Shown one piece after another: positions 11,721 through 24,630 of a DNA stretch of 64,000 nucleotides; the first letter of the stretch is position 1; each line of letters opens with the position of its first letter. Source of the DNA: Endocalyx cinctus. Its lineage: Eukaryota; Ascomycota; Sordariomycetes; Amphisphaeriales; Apiosporaceae. Made by a program: the position numbers and the translations under genes. Below the pieces are notes generated by a model. It was not told the DNA's origin, ran no database searches, and saw only the letters and a list, made by a program, of their open reading frames with translations. The stretch is from positions 502,144 through 566,143 of the forward strand of contig BCKC01000010.1 in NCBI GenBank assembly GCA_001600455.1, in the 5' to 3' direction.

Positions 11721-14482
11721 CTAATCCACATGATCGACCTCCACCTTTTTCTCGTCCAAGGCAAGTCTGCGTACACACCGATAGGCTCGGAACTTCCGGG
11801 CAGGCAACTTTTCTTCGAACTGCAGTACAACAAGGAAGTAAAAAAGTCAGTAAGTAATACGTCTGCAGAAAGGGGAGGGATATAAAAAAAAATCATGGAA
11901 GAACTGCAGCTTGATTGATTACGTGCAGCCCCGACCAACATCAAACTTACCATTTCGTCGATCTCTTCAAGGGTACGTCCTGTTTATGAAAAAGGAGGGT
12001 TAATTAGCCAGGAGAAAAAAAATTGATGCAATGCAGTAAGGTGGAGAGAGAGAGGGAGAAGAAGGATGGGATAGATAGGGAAGATCCATGAACAACAGGA
12101 TTGCCGGTCCGGAAACTCGGCCTCGACTTCCGGCATACCGTTATATGTACAACCCGAGAGAAAAGAAAAAGTGGATAAAAAGAAGACAATTTGAGGGATG
12201 CGACGGGGTTTACTGGGAGGTAAAGATAGAAAAAAGTAACTTACCATGCACCTCTGGAAGGAAGAAATATACCCAAAGTACAGATACGATGCAGCTTGGG
12301 AACCATATGTACCCATATCGAGGGCCCCAGTTCAGAGCATCAGGGTTGATGAAGTCTATTTTTTTTTTTTTTTTTGGGTGTTCGGTTAGCCATTGACCCA
12401 ATAAAAAATTATGCATGTACAATTTACATGGAGAGGAATCTGTTGATTATTAGTAGCTAGCTGGAGTATAAGCCACACCAGCCACATCACCAGCCACAGG
12501 CTGGTGTATGTGGCCAGTGCGGAGCTGGCCTGTACGCCAGCTCACTTACACTCGAAATAATTCTGACTAGCAGAATTATTTCACAACATCAACAACAATA
12601 ATAACTTCATTTTTCAGAACAGTAAAATCTTACGATTTTAACCCAACAGAATCCTTCTTCTTGTCTTGCCAAGACAGAGACACCGTCTTCTAAAATAGAA
12701 TAGAGCGGTGGATAGAATAAAATACCATAGTAAAACAGGGGTTTTTTTTTTTCTTAATGGATGGAGAAAAAAAAAAAAAGAATGGATAAACTTACAAGGT
12801 GCCGTAAACGNGGTTATCCATGCACCGAGAAACCCGACGGCCGCTGCCAGTCCAAATGTGTAACTACGGAGCCGTTGCGACGGGATTTCGCCTCCACAAA
12901 GCCATGCGTACGTGGCAACGGCTCCCTAGACCGAAAATAAATTAGTTAGGAAAAGATATTAAAAAAAGGGGGTTGACGTATTGTGGGGTAAAAAACACAT
13001 GTAAAAGCGATGGAGAGACAGAGAGATAGACGCACATTGTAACTAGCGAGGTACAAGCACGACAACGCCACGATCACCTGTCCCGTGACCGTCGTTCCCG
13101 GATTTTGGTCGTAGACGACGGCGATGATCAGCTGCAAGATTCCGCAGATGGTCAGGCCCGACATGAGCAAGACGCGTCTACGGCCGTAACGAACGACGAT
13201 GAGGGAGTTGGCGATGATGGCTAGCAGCCCGACGGCGCTGAGCACGCAGCTCATACCAAAGGCGTTGCTGATCTTTGCCTGGGCGAAGAAGTAGGCTTTA
13301 TAGGCTATTAGGGAACAATTAGCACTGAAAAGAGAAAAAAAAAAAACATATCATCCGCTAATTATCTTCCTTTTCTTTCTTACCAATGATAAACATCGAC
13401 CCGGTAGCAGCCTGCAACGTAACACCAAATACGGCTATGAAGGTCCTCCTACGATCGATCGGGTTCTTGAACATGTCCCTGACACCGACGCTGCTGCCCA
13501 TCTCGAACTCCTTGTCGATGGCGGCCTTGATCTCGGCGAGCTCGATATCGACCGCGGAACCGGTCGGTCGAAGCCATTCCAACGACTTCTGTGCCTCGTC
13601 CATGCGCCCTTGCAATACCAGCCACCGGGGCGATTCCGGGATGAAGAATAACCCGATTGCGAGGAAGAAAGGTACCACGTAGATGAGTCCCAGAGGTATA
13701 AGATACGCGGATCGGTCGGGTCGTGATGACGTTGCGTAGTCGACGATCGTGCCTAGTAGTGTGCCCTTTTAAGAAGAAATGAAAAATCCACGTCAGTTCC
13801 CTGAGGGTTAAAAAAAAAAAAGTAACGCCAACTATATATATCCCCTCGCAAATAGAATATTTCACTTACGAAGGAAGTACAGAACTGAAACGCAGACAGG
13901 AAAAGCCCCCTGTACTTGGCCGGGCTGCTCTCCTGAATGAACAGCTGCGAGAAAGTCATAAAGTACCCGTTGGCCAATCCGTTCACTAGTCGTCCGATGT
14001 AGAGGGCGTTGATATTCGTCGTCGCCATCATGATGATGTTGGAGACGACGCACCCGAGACACGCGATCCACAGACACGGCTTCCGGCCGAGCTTAGCGGC
14101 CGCAAAACCGGCCGTGGCCGAGCTCACGAAAGCGCCCAACGTCATCAGCGACGAGATCAGCTGCTGTCTTAACGGCGAGAGGTTCCATCCGATGGCGGAA
14201 TTGGCGGATTCGTAGCCGTAAATCTGACGAGGGGGATGTTAGTCTCTTTTTTTTTTTTCCCCTTTCGGGCTTCTATATACGTTCACCACGGCGAAAAGTC
14301 ATAATACTATCTGAAAAGATCTTTTTCGCACGCTTACGCACCTTGAGAAATCCTCGCATGGCTTGTAAACCTCCGATCAAGCCAAAATCAACTCCATATT
14401 GGAATGGCGAGAGGATCACTAATCCACAAGCCAAGAAACATTTCCAATGCTGCCTAATCGTCTCATCGTCCTTAATCGCCAT
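11721..14482 (-). CDS. MFS sugar transporter (maltose/hexose permease type)
   Basis: Eight exons on the minus strand: 14342-14482, 13870-14223, 13384-13765, 13036-13304, 12796-12925, 12245-12355, 11951-11979 and 11721-11819. They sum to 505 codons (504 residues), the normal size for the family. Diagnostic motifs are QYGVDFGLIGG in TM1, GRKPC after TM2, the sugar-transporter signature starting GRLVNGLANG and ending in PAKYRG, the loop motif PESPRWLVLQGR, GRRR between TM8 and TM9, and the C-terminal ending LEEIDEMFEEKLPARKF. The last two exons are tiny (29 and 99 bases). Intron 5 (12356-12795) is about 440 bases against about 80-265 for the others, and carries a cluster of perfect hairpins. One ambiguous base, N at 12811, falls in a first codon position in exon 5. 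Expected role: proton-coupled sugar import at the plasma membrane; substrate not determinable. The P450 at 15412-17509 lies upstream on the same strand. Confidence 0.9.
12482..12582. repeat. cluster of three perfect hairpins inside an MFS intron
   Basis: There are three adjacent inverted repeats. At 12482-12513 a long stem with small mismatches surrounds an ACA loop (core CACCAGCC/GGCTGGTG). At 12522-12543 there is a perfect 8-bp stem (GAGCTGGC/GCCAGCTC) with a 6-base loop. At 12554-12582 there is a perfect 12-bp stem (GAAATAATTCTG/CAGAATTATTTC) around ACTAG. All lie in the one unusually long intron of the transporter gene, transcribed from the minus strand. Confidence 0.85.
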
Positions 14483-15411
14483 GATCGTTTTTGTATATCA
14501 CCGTATTTTCGATCCGAGGATGTGTATGGTTGCCTCTCAAAACAAGACCATCTGTTGAAGAGATGAAAAGTCAAGTCAGCGATCGAAAAGGGGCCTTCCA
14601 AGATACAACTAAGAGAAGAAGAAAAAAAACTTTAAGAAGAAGGTGGACAGCCCAATTTGCCTACATATACTTCTTTCATAATATAGTAAATGCCGAGTCA
14701 TCTTGTTACCCGCCAAGGAAGAGAAAGCAAGGTTCTCTCTCCGCTTTCTCTGGGGACCCCAGATTCTGATGCGTTGGAGAATGTGGAGGAAAGGGGGGGC
14801 TGATCCCGCGACCTACCTACCCCCTGACGCGGTATATATCTAGATTGGACCGAGTTTAGCTCGGCAATGCTGGGGCCAGCTCTTAGAAGCATTCAGGCTG
14901 TTGATTTATAGGATATAAATTCTACGATAACTCTATTTAGTATTATTTTCCATCCTTCCCTATCGATATCATATATCCGGAAAGTGATCGTCCAAGCGAG
15001 GTTGGATGAGTGTAACTTTGCAACGGTTATGTATAGTTGTTAAATTTCCCTTTAGCGCCCGATCTGAGAGTAATAGCATGTGAAATAATAATCCGCATAG
15101 GGCCCTAGATTAAGGAAATTATTATCTAGATATGATGATTTCAGCTGGTGGAATAAAACACATTGGTATTTTGACTTATCAAAGTAGATATCATTAAGAA
15201 GCTTCCTGCATCATGGCGTGGTAATATCAAACTTCTCACCATCTCTCAAGCTTTAAAAATATTATCACTTTTTCGCTATTCGGCCCTTATATCTCATCAC
15301 GACGAAATCCGTACATTCATTGGTTGAGAAGATGACTCGGGATAGACACCTCTCGCCTCTCGTGTGGGTCGCAACTTATACATTCCAACAGCTAATTGAT
15401 TAATGCGTCCA
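14483..15411. other. intergenic, MFS promoter side
   Basis: This holds the upstream region of the MFS gene and the downstream region of the P450 gene, both on the minus strand. AT-rich, with no supported gene. Confidence 0.55.
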
Positions 15412-17509
15412 TCAATGTAACCGGACCCTGAGACCCTGGCTACTAGGCTTAGCCACTCCAAATTCGCCGTCGAAGATCGGAATGATATCCGTGTCGTCGC
15501 TTTCCAGGCTCATCGTGTGACCGCCAGGTCTAAAGAGCACCGCTACGAGGATGTACAGTTCGGCCCATGCGAGGCTATTTATGATTGATACGGGTCAGCT
15601 ATACTTAGTCCTACCTCTGGGTTTAGGAAAATAATTTTAAAAAGGAAAAATGACATACTTCTGCCCTAAACAGTTTCGGGAACCTTTGGCGAAAGGCACA
15701 AGGTTACGGTTTATACGAGGATCGATATCGCCAATCCAACGATCAGGATTATACTTGTGTGGCTCTGGATACACTTCCGGATCCATATGCATATGACGAA
15801 TGGACATGCCGACGGGCGTCTATTATGAATTCAGGTTTAGTTAGAAGTGTCATTGAAGACGATTAGTTGGCGTTGACAGATGGGGAGCCGAATTCTCACA
15901 TTCTTTGGAATTGTCCACTCATTATACTGAATATCGACGTCAGGCGACACTCGAATATTGCGCTTGAAGAAGCAGTTTATTCTGTGGGTATCGCGACATC
16001 ATTTATCAGTTGAAGAAAATCCCAACAGCTATACGAATAACGACTGACCTCAACCCTTCCTTAACACAGGCCGAGAGATAGGGCAGCTTTTCCAAGTCTG
16101 CCCACCGCGGGACTTGACTGGGGAAGTCAGTTATAGCTTCTCTCAACTCCTCCCGAAGTCTCTTCTCGATGGACGGGTTAGCGAGAATACAGTAAGTTAT
16201 GAAGGTGAGCGTGCTCGTCGTCGTATACGTGCCGGCCGCCAACAGGACGAATGCTTCCTTTTTGAGCCGAGCCGAGCTCTTCTCGCTCTCGGGTAAGTCG
16301 CTGCTAAGGATATGGTGAAATACGGATGTTTTATCGACCTCGTCTAGTTCACCTTTCCCGGCCATCTCGGCTTTCACTTTTTCTACCCGCTCTTCACTCA
16401 GCTGTTAAGGCGTGGGCGCTGTTAGTCAATTTCGTGGTTACCCCCTGAATAGAGGACAAGCTGATTGGTAGTTACGAACCAAATGGAACATCCTAAACCC
16501 GGCCATCTGAGAACTCAGATTATCTATTATCGCAGGTGGAATCATTCCAAGGATCCTTTACGTTCATATTAGCCACCGTTTCTTTAGGCACACGAAGAGA
16601 TAGGATTTCTAGTTTACGTGTTGATCCAGTGAAGATTTCGCACGTATGGGACCATGAGCAACACTCCCCATACGGATTTATACCTGTAGTCGAATTGTTA
16701 GTTTATTATATGAACTTAGGAAAACTTTACGAGCTTCTATATTCTATAATTGCTTACCAGTCCGGGCTAAAGTTTGGAGCCTCGAGAAGTTGAGGGTTCT
16801 CGCCGCAGACACACTGCCCTATCACATCTCCCGTAAGACTCGCGATCGCGTGGCTTAACGAGATTATGGTATTGGATTTCGCGAGGCGGCAAAGCTTCTC
16901 GTCGAAACTTCTCACTTCGTCTTGAATCGTTGACTCCATGCGCATGATGGTCTTTTTCGAGAAGAATCCCTCCATAGGTTTTCTTCTCGCTTGGTGAAGC
17001 TCATGACTGCTACTTGTTATGCTCGTGTCTAGTTAACCCGACCGCTTAGCTTAGAACATGTCACGGCTCAACCGAAACGAAGATACCATAGCCTGCCTAC
17101 CTGATATGCCAATGCCGGCACGATGGTTCGGAGTTAAATTTGATCTCCGTTTGCTAGAAGACACGTATAGCTCGTTATAGAATTCCGGATCTCGTATCGA
17201 GAGCTCCGAGGGACCGACCCGGACGATGGGACCTTCGAACTAATTAGTCACGAGATGTTCACCTCCTATATTTGATCGTGACTCCTCACCGTATCTGTCA
17301 TGTAAATCGTATACGACGTCGGGGAAATTCTTGGTCCGCATGTCGAAGAATGCCTCATACCACGAAGTTGCTGCCGCCAGCCGTGGTCCGGGAAATTTGG
17401 ACAGGGGAGACCAAAAGAGGCGATAGAAAACGATAAACAACTTGTATATGATCATGAAGATCACACAGCCGCCTACGAGATTCCATGAATTTAGATTGGT
17501 GTTTGCCAT
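15412..17509 (-). CDS. cytochrome P450 (trichodiene-oxygenase-like), probably frameshifted
   Basis: Nine exons by eye: 17290-17509, 17101-17232, 16758-17028, 16562-16683, 16480-16506, 16049-16401, 15900-15981, 15659-15819 and 15412-15574. Features in order: an N-terminal membrane anchor, the proline-rich hinge FPGPRLAA, PIVRVGPSELSI, HELHQARRKPMEGFFS, the I-helix AAGTYTTTSTL (A-G-x-x-T type), a K-helix region with EGLR (ExxR), the PDRW motif and the haem loop FAKGSRNCLG with its cysteine ligand. Exon lengths sum to 1531, one base over a whole number of codons. In exon 4 the frame reading WYKSVWGVLLMVPYVRN meets TAA at 16614-16616, while P450-like sequence (SLRVPKETVANMN) continues in the next frame. 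Removing one base would give about 509 residues, the family size. Alternatively, a weak 104-base intron at 16514-16617 skips the break and gives about 493 residues. The 16049-16401 exon is preceded by an unusual GTTCGT donor. Substrate unknown. Confidence 0.78.
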
Positions 17510-18711
17510 CTTAAATTATATACAGATAGCAATTAAACGCCGAAATATTTCAAGATTTACTCTAGACTATGAAAATAGTTAGGGGCAGAGGTTTGCATAC
17601 TCGCTCGACTAGAAGGTGCAGTGAAGTTATATAGTGGCGTATTCAACCCCAACACGGCGGAACAAATATAAACTATTTAGGATCTACCTGCATGTTGGTA
17701 GCAAGGAACTGTCTCGTAGCATGAATCCACGAAACATTGCATATGTTAGAACCGACTTCTTCCGGGCTACAGCAAATCAGACAAAAGCTCTATCCTATGA
17801 ACATAACATAACGTTTGTGGTAAAAAAAAAATCTTGGCAATTTAGTGTTTTCCCATCGTTCATTTCAAGGAAGACAATTGCATCATACCATCACAAATGG
17901 GTTCTCTCCCCTTTCGTTTTGGAAGGCCAAGTCAATTTTTTCAATAGTATGCATGGGTCCGGTAATGAATATGCCCTTATCTATAGCATGGAGCGGGCAC
18001 CTATCATCAGCTCGTGACCATGTGGCGGATCTATGCCACAGATTCGGAACCAAAAAAAAAACCTCGGTATTGTCGCAGTCGCATACATAGCTAGCTATTC
18101 AAACCGGGTCGTCGTAAACGGTGTGTTCGTTGAAACAGCCACGAGTCATATGTCTCAATCATCGAATAATTGTACATATTACTACGAGTACTAAATGCTT
18201 CAAGCTCCGCGGCAGTGACGGTCAGCCAGTCAGCACGAACATCGGTGGCGTACCAGCTGCATCCAAAATCCTAGGAGATCTAGATCCCGAATCTGAAGAC
18301 GCGGCAAGGTTATATGACGCGCGAAAAATGAGAACTGAGATGCGTTAGTAAAGGAGCATGCTAGAGCTAGGGAGTGAGAGAAAGCTTGGTGATAGGTAGC
18401 TGGCGCATGACAATTGCTTCTTCCCCTCCAATCAACGCCTGGAGGTATGAGGCATAGCTGACCGAGAAGTTGACCGAGATTAGAATCGCAGAAAAGGAGG
18501 TTTTCGCACGTCGCATACCGCGGTTCTCTGATATCATAGAGAACCATGATCCTAGTTTGCGCCTTTTATCATCACGTACGCCTGCGCGCGGGTATACGTA
18601 AGGTAAGGTTAATATTTCAATTAGAAAGAAAGTCATATAAGAAGATTAAAAAGACGTCTAATTGGAAAATTATGTACGGCTAATCTACATGTATGTCGAA
18701 TCTCGATAAAC

Positions 18712-19107
18712 GTGGTGACTGAGCCTCTGGGTGGCATCTGCATCTGCAACATTCCATTGATTCGCGGTATCCAATCGTTCACGAGCGAAGAAACTCCTCA
18801 TTCCTTTCTCATCTCATCGACCAATGAAGGAAAGGCCTTGGCGACTCATCTCCCGCTCCTCAGGATTCATCTGGATGATGTGGCTATGTGGAACTTAGAT
18901 TTGGGCTTGCGAACTCTTCGGGAACAATCCTACGTATCCACGTTAAGTATCAATAGTATAGATAAAGTGTACAAGGTGGAGAAGTCCTTGGAGGATAGAT
19001 ATATTTTAAAATCGCTTAAGATGAATAAGATGAATACGCACAATGTGATAGAAATTCAAGTCAGTGACATAATCTTAATGAAATATTTCTGGGGAAATCT
19101 TATGTAG
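18712..19107 (+). other. 131-codon open frame, unassigned
   Basis: An ATG-initiated frame of 131 codons that begins in relatively GC-rich sequence (MVTEPLGGICICNIP...) and turns Lys/Asn-rich after residue 90. There are no recognised domain, introns or repeats. It could be a relic exon or a chance frame in the desert. Confidence 0.15.
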
Positions 19108-22100
19108 TAGAAGGCCCAGCTGAAAAACCTAGCCTATACTAGCGGTATTGCCGCGTATTATTATGTGGTGCCGTGCCTGAAGCTTAGTACGCCATATAGA
19201 TATCATGAAATGAATGCTTCCCATCATTTCTAATATTGTGTATTCTTTACCGCTGCTAGGATAATTGAAAACAATCTAGTATATACTCCGTATATTTCTT
19301 ACCGCTTTGCTTATGTAGTTATGGTTGTAGTGTAAGCTCAACTTCATCACCAACAGACTCTGCGAAACGTGCTCTGCGTGCCTCATTTCTTTTATGAATT
19401 TTTAGATATATATGTATGCATCTAGGCTGATCGGGAATAGTGAACTGAGTAAGCTCTAAGCCGTAAGCTCATACTGGATACGCCCACGTTTTCCCTCCTT
19501 TCCTTTTCCAATTCTCTCTGTCCAATTTTAGATCGTCTTTGATTGTTTTTTTTCGCACTTGTTGCAAAAGATCCCAATGATTCTATTCACCGCATCGTCT
19601 CGTCTCTTGAACGACTTGATTTCCTGTTTTTCTTGATTTTCTTCCCTTTTGTTTCTCTTTATCACAGTTACGTCCCCGCATAATTACGTACTCTGTTTGA
19701 AAACAGTGACACTATCTCGACCCCGCCTATAGATAATGTGGGCAAATAGTGGAATTCCATATTTCCCATATTTCCATTTTTGACATTCACGTAACATCAG
19801 AGCCTGGGAAGCACTCCTCAAAGTATGTTCTGGTTTAAACGGTGACAAGCTTGATAGTCTCGTTGCAAGCTACTATATGTATGTTTGTGATATGTGCGGG
19901 GGGATATACTATGTAAATACATATACTGCCAGAAGCCGACAATATCCACAAGGATATATGTTTGACGCTTTGATAATGTTTTATACACTATGTTTTATCA
20001 TCCCGACTTGACTGCTTTTTATCCTACTGATTTTAGTAAAGTGTTATTTCGATGTAGTATTTACACGTACACACATACACAAAGTATGACATTTTCGTGA
20101 TACACCCCTATAATGATCCGAGCTTGTTTCAGACCGACACACTGCACTGTTAATACCTTATTTATTATCTAATTGAAAGCTCTGAAAGGTGAGATGACGT
20201 GCGAACTGATGGCCTTGGCTGATGATAGTTGCCGTGTGTACTAACTATTATAGCGTAGTGGACTCTGTATGCATATACATAGTGTACAGAGTAGATATCA
20301 CCTAATTCCTGATGTAAAACCTAACGGTATTTAATATGTAGGTAAGTGGAGATCATTTACTACTGTAAGCCTCTAACAGATGTGTGTGTGTTTGTATCAT
20401 CAATAGTCAATCACATCCGCAAAACTAACCCTTTCTTTTCTAAGGTATGGTAGACTTTGTTTGGTCCACGGCACTTCGTAGGCTCATCTACCCTCATTCC
20501 GTAGTTATATCCAAGGTTTTTAGAGTGGCAGAGTGGGCGACAATGTCAGGTTATGCCAAGAGGAAGACCCGTCTTTATTAGTGGGTAGAACCCATGAGGG
20601 TAAGCAGCCACAAGGTAGATCTTCTACTAACATAGAAAATCCCACGAAGACTCATCCTGAGTCCTAGCCGATTACAACACGGACCGATAGATCGAGACTA
20701 AAGCTTCTGACCTACCTATGTAGTAGGCAGCCTACACGTGCGTACTGCAGTGTCCTATGTCTGTATATGTAGCAGCTATATGTACACTAGTCCAGTTCGT
20801 GGTAGAGATATCCGGGAGAGCCCCTCATTCTACTGTAGCGTAGTTCTTTTTTCTGCGTCTGTACACTAATACACTAATGTTCAAACAAGGGTTGAGAGGG
20901 TTTCCGTGTTTTTGCAGTATGACTCTCCTGCAGACTTACGAGAATGATCATCAGTTATGATGTGATATCTACTCTAGATCATGAAGCCTAGCTAGCTCTG
21001 ATTCTAGTAATACCCCATTCACCACCACGTCGCTCCATTCAAGTCTTTGCGGGCCAACTATATGTAGATGCAAAAGACGTATCGTAACATCGAGTGGTAC
21101 TATTTCAAGATTCTGGAGAAAGGTGTTTGAAAGCGGAGTGAGCCTTTTGGGTAGGATTACCGTCACTACACTACATGGATATGGAGAAAGCTACAGGCAG
21201 TTAGTAATATATATGCATGTACGGTCTGTGGGGAGATGTTTTGTTTTGTGAAACTATATTCTATGCTACAACCAGGCGATCACTGGGACTCGGACATTCC
21301 TATATTCAAAGTAACTGCTGCAGTCTGGAATTCTTTTTTCTTCAATAACACTACAGGTTGAATCAACGAAGAGAAGGTGATGAAAGCATACATAGTAGAA
21401 TTCAATCATTCTTCAGCCGTCTTATATCAAGGCTATCGTGACCGTGCTTTACATGATGATGGTGATGAGGATGATATATATATATATATATATATATCAA
21501 ATAATTTCCGAAGTCCTAGTTTATACCTAAAAGGGCACAAATGCCTAAAAAGTGGGCATAGAATGTTGCTATATGGACGGTTTCATCCGAAAACCGTTAA
21601 CTTTCTTGTCCGCACCGATAAGGGCAAGGATAGCACTGACGAGTTTTTGTTGCCGTCGTTTTAAATAGGGCTAAGTAGTGCAAAATTCTAGTTACGGGAT
21701 CAACGCAAAACATTCTGTCTTTTCTTAATGAAGTCAACTAACTTCTTGATGGCACGATGAATACTTCAATTTCTAGTCACATGTGTATCATGAACCGGAA
21801 GAATTGTTCCTTGCGCGGGTGCTTGCATAATTACCCCTTTCTTCGAGCAGGGAAGAAAAGCCAAAGGAATATACTAGAAGGAAAGAAAAACAAAATGTAG
21901 GAATGGGATGACGATCCATACTTATTTCGTTAACCGATAATCTTTGGCGAAGTGATTCCTTATTGTAAACTGTAAGGTACTGCTACTACAACTATGCGAT
22001 GGTTTCTTTCTCCAGCTCTTAATAACCGCTGAAATACCTCAGATGCTATTGGCGTACTATGTAAGTAAGCTTCATTATTCCTTAGCCTGATGGGGGGCTG

Positions 22101-22400
22101 GGCTGCTGGGTTAGTGTACTGGGCCTATTCAAATGGAGACTTCACTCCTCTCAGTTAGATTGTAGGATCTTATCCCTCATTATATGACAAGACGATGTTA
22201 TGTGCAGATTATTACACCATGTAACCATATTTATCGTCGTCACGGGTTCCATTCCTAAAACGTGGTTGTAAGCACTAATAAGATCAGGGTTAGTACAAGG
22301 TATCGGTTTCAGTAAGTACCTGACCTGGTTCTTCGATGCTGCTGCTACACACACCATTTCCTCACTCAGATTGAATATCATAAGTTTCTCGGTTTTACCG

Positions 22401-22427
22401 TTTTTTTTTTTTTTTTTTTTTTTTTTT
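22401..22427. repeat. 27-base poly-T tract
   Basis: An uninterrupted T run, followed by tandem TGTTTGGA-like octamers. Confidence 0.95.
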
Positions 22428-23197
22428 GAATGTTTGGATGTTTGGATGTGATGGATCTTATCGAATCAAAGCCCTCTACATATATTGAACCAGCAGTATG
22501 CTGTTCTAGTTCAAAATTCTTATCTGGCATCTTCTTAAGCTCCAAAAGTCTTTTTTTTTACTATACTACAGACACATCCCCTCCTAAATAGTCATATTTA
22601 TCACATAGGACGGGTCCATCGTGAGCTTTCCAGGTCCATTTAAACCCACGTCGCGCGTTGGGTCTCTCTTAGTCTCATTACGACCGTGCATACCTATCTC
22701 CACTTCGATGGTTTATATTAAGATCTTACTATTACTAGTGTACGTAATTTGTTCGTGAGATCTGCTATGCCTCAGTTGAATCTTTCGGGGATTTTTAATT
22801 ATAGATAAACCTTCTTTTTCGTACGGGGATGAAGCATCTTTGTCAGCTATCTATACTCCATCTAAATCTTTTTATTATACCAAGTACCGCTTGGCTCTTT
22901 TCCCTCCGTCTTTTCCATAAATTCGTGTAGTCAATCCCTCCACGTCTCGACGCACAACTTCTCGCGACGAAGACGACGACGACGACAAGTCCCGGTTACT
23001 AGGGCGACCGTACAAGAGCATACCGGATTTAAACAGAAGCCATTTGTCCCCGTAGGATTTATATAGGTTCTGCTCTCTAAGGAGATCTCTTAAGAAAAAG
23101 GACTCCATTTTCTTCTATGTATCGCCGGACGAGACAACAGTAATTCTGCGGACTGGTTTCTTTCCTCGACATTTCTTTTCACAATTACTTCAGCAAA

Positions 23198-24630
23198 ATG
23201 GCTAGAATTACATTTCGTGACACAGACGGCTTCACCTATGGGGACTCGAATTTCGATGAGCCGGTACCCCTTTCGAACAAACCCCAGACAATCCTAGGTT
23301 TGATCATAACGTTCCTGATACTAGCTTGGATATGCTGTTTGCTTCGACTATACGTGCGAGTAAGGGTCGTACGCCTCCCCGGGTGGGATGACTTCTGTGT
23401 AATGTTATATTTGGTATGTATATTGCCGCTTTATTTTATTTATGCAAACCGTTATTACCAAATTATTGCCACGAATGAAATATTTTATTGACCGTTTTTT
23501 TGCCAAACACAGATTTTTATATCAACTGGGTCTATCGCAGTCGCGGTATCTGTTAACTACGGCTTTGGGAAACATTATCTCCTTCTGGAAAGTTGGCAAA
23601 GGACGAGTTATCTAAAGACCTATTACGTTGCTAATGCGACATACGCGACTGGTACGGCTTTGATTAAGGGGGCTCTGTTATTACAGTACCAACGAATTTT
23701 CGAAAAGGGAAGCACGATGCATCGTCTCGTCACTTACTGCGCTTGGTTTACAGCCCTGTGGGGATTTGCGTTTTCCTTCATCGCTTGGTTCCCGTGCTTC
23801 CCCATCCAGGCATTTTGGAATTCCGAATTAAGTGCTACCTGCTACGGTTATGGATCGGCGAATTCCCACACGTTCGTCAACACGTACCTCAGCCATGCTG
23901 GCATCAATATGGCGCTGGATATAGTAGTCTTGGTTATACCGCTCTGTATCTTCTGGAAGGAGCAAGCAAACTTGTTGGCTAAGCTTCGGATATTGGGCAT
24001 GGTTGCTTTAGGATCCCTGTGAGTACTTCCCGGCACAATTCCTGTCTCCAATTTTACCGTTACCGGGGCCACTTATAGATAAGTGAGTTCGGGTCACAAT
24101 TCATCAGATAGCTAATATTTTACCTCTCCAGTGTTATCTTTCTCGCAACTTGGCGTCTAATTACCCTTATACAACACCAAGCCGCCACGTGGCCCACACG
24201 GGATCCGACGTGGTACGGGCCAATCACCTTCTTACTCGCCGTTCTCGAAGTCGATGCCGCCGCTTTATGCGCGAGCATACCCATCTTCTGGCCGGTAGTT
24301 GCGAAAGATTGGGGCAAGATTTTCGTGACGAAGGAGGTTGCCATCACGAGGGAAACGAGGTACTTCGGCAACGATTCCAACGACGACGACGATTTCGGAC
24401 TCACTTGCGACTGTACACATAGCAGAACGGAGAGCGAGGTCGAGATCGGCGCCACTCATGTCCATGGAGGCAAAACTCTCAGCCACAAGGGAAGCGTTCA
24501 AATCAAAGAGGCATATTATCAGGACTCATATGTGTTGAGCCACGTTGATCCACTGCGGCTGCAGCCTCAACAAGCGGTAGCTAGTACAGTGACTGAGACC
24601 GAGGGTCCCAGGAAATGGACGAAGATATGA
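23198..24630 (+). CDS. fungal rhodopsin-domain integral membrane protein (PTH11-related class)
   Basis: Three exons: 23198-23413, 23513-24018 and 24132-24630, with donors GTATGT and GTGAGT. They give 406 residues. Hydrophobic segments fit about seven transmembrane helices in the first 290 residues. Family hallmarks: RLYVRVRVVRLPGWDDF (the Arg-rich loop followed by W-D-D) near residues 50-67, NYGFGKHYLLL in the second extracellular loop, and helices beginning ALLLQYQRIF and MALDIVVLVIPL. The tail from about residue 300 is hydrophilic, with an acidic NDDDDF stretch and many Ser/Thr, consistent with a cytoplasmic regulatory tail. These proteins are very numerous in filamentous ascomycetes and some act like G-protein-coupled receptors; the ligand here is unknown. 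The frame starts at the first ATG (AAAATGGCT context). Confidence 0.87.

Larger units (their letters stand above)
17510..23197. other. gene-poor desert with possible decayed coding fragments
   Basis: I see no supportable gene in 5.7 kb. Weak candidates are a 131-codon frame at 18712-19107 (+), a short frame near 18121-18348 whose opposite strand also reads open, and small minus-strand frames at 20969-21166 and 22151-22381. None has a recognisable motif or plausible splicing to neighbours. Repeats include an AT run near 21475-21499 and a 27-base T run at 22401-22427, followed by short GGATGTTT-type direct repeats. The last few hundred bases are the likely promoter of the rhodopsin-domain gene. 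Confidence 0.5.

Noticed and set aside
11721..17509. Transporter plus P450 as part of a secondary-metabolite cluster
   Set aside because: The transporter is of the sugar-porter type, and no polyketide, peptide or terpene synthase or pathway regulator is visible within the window.
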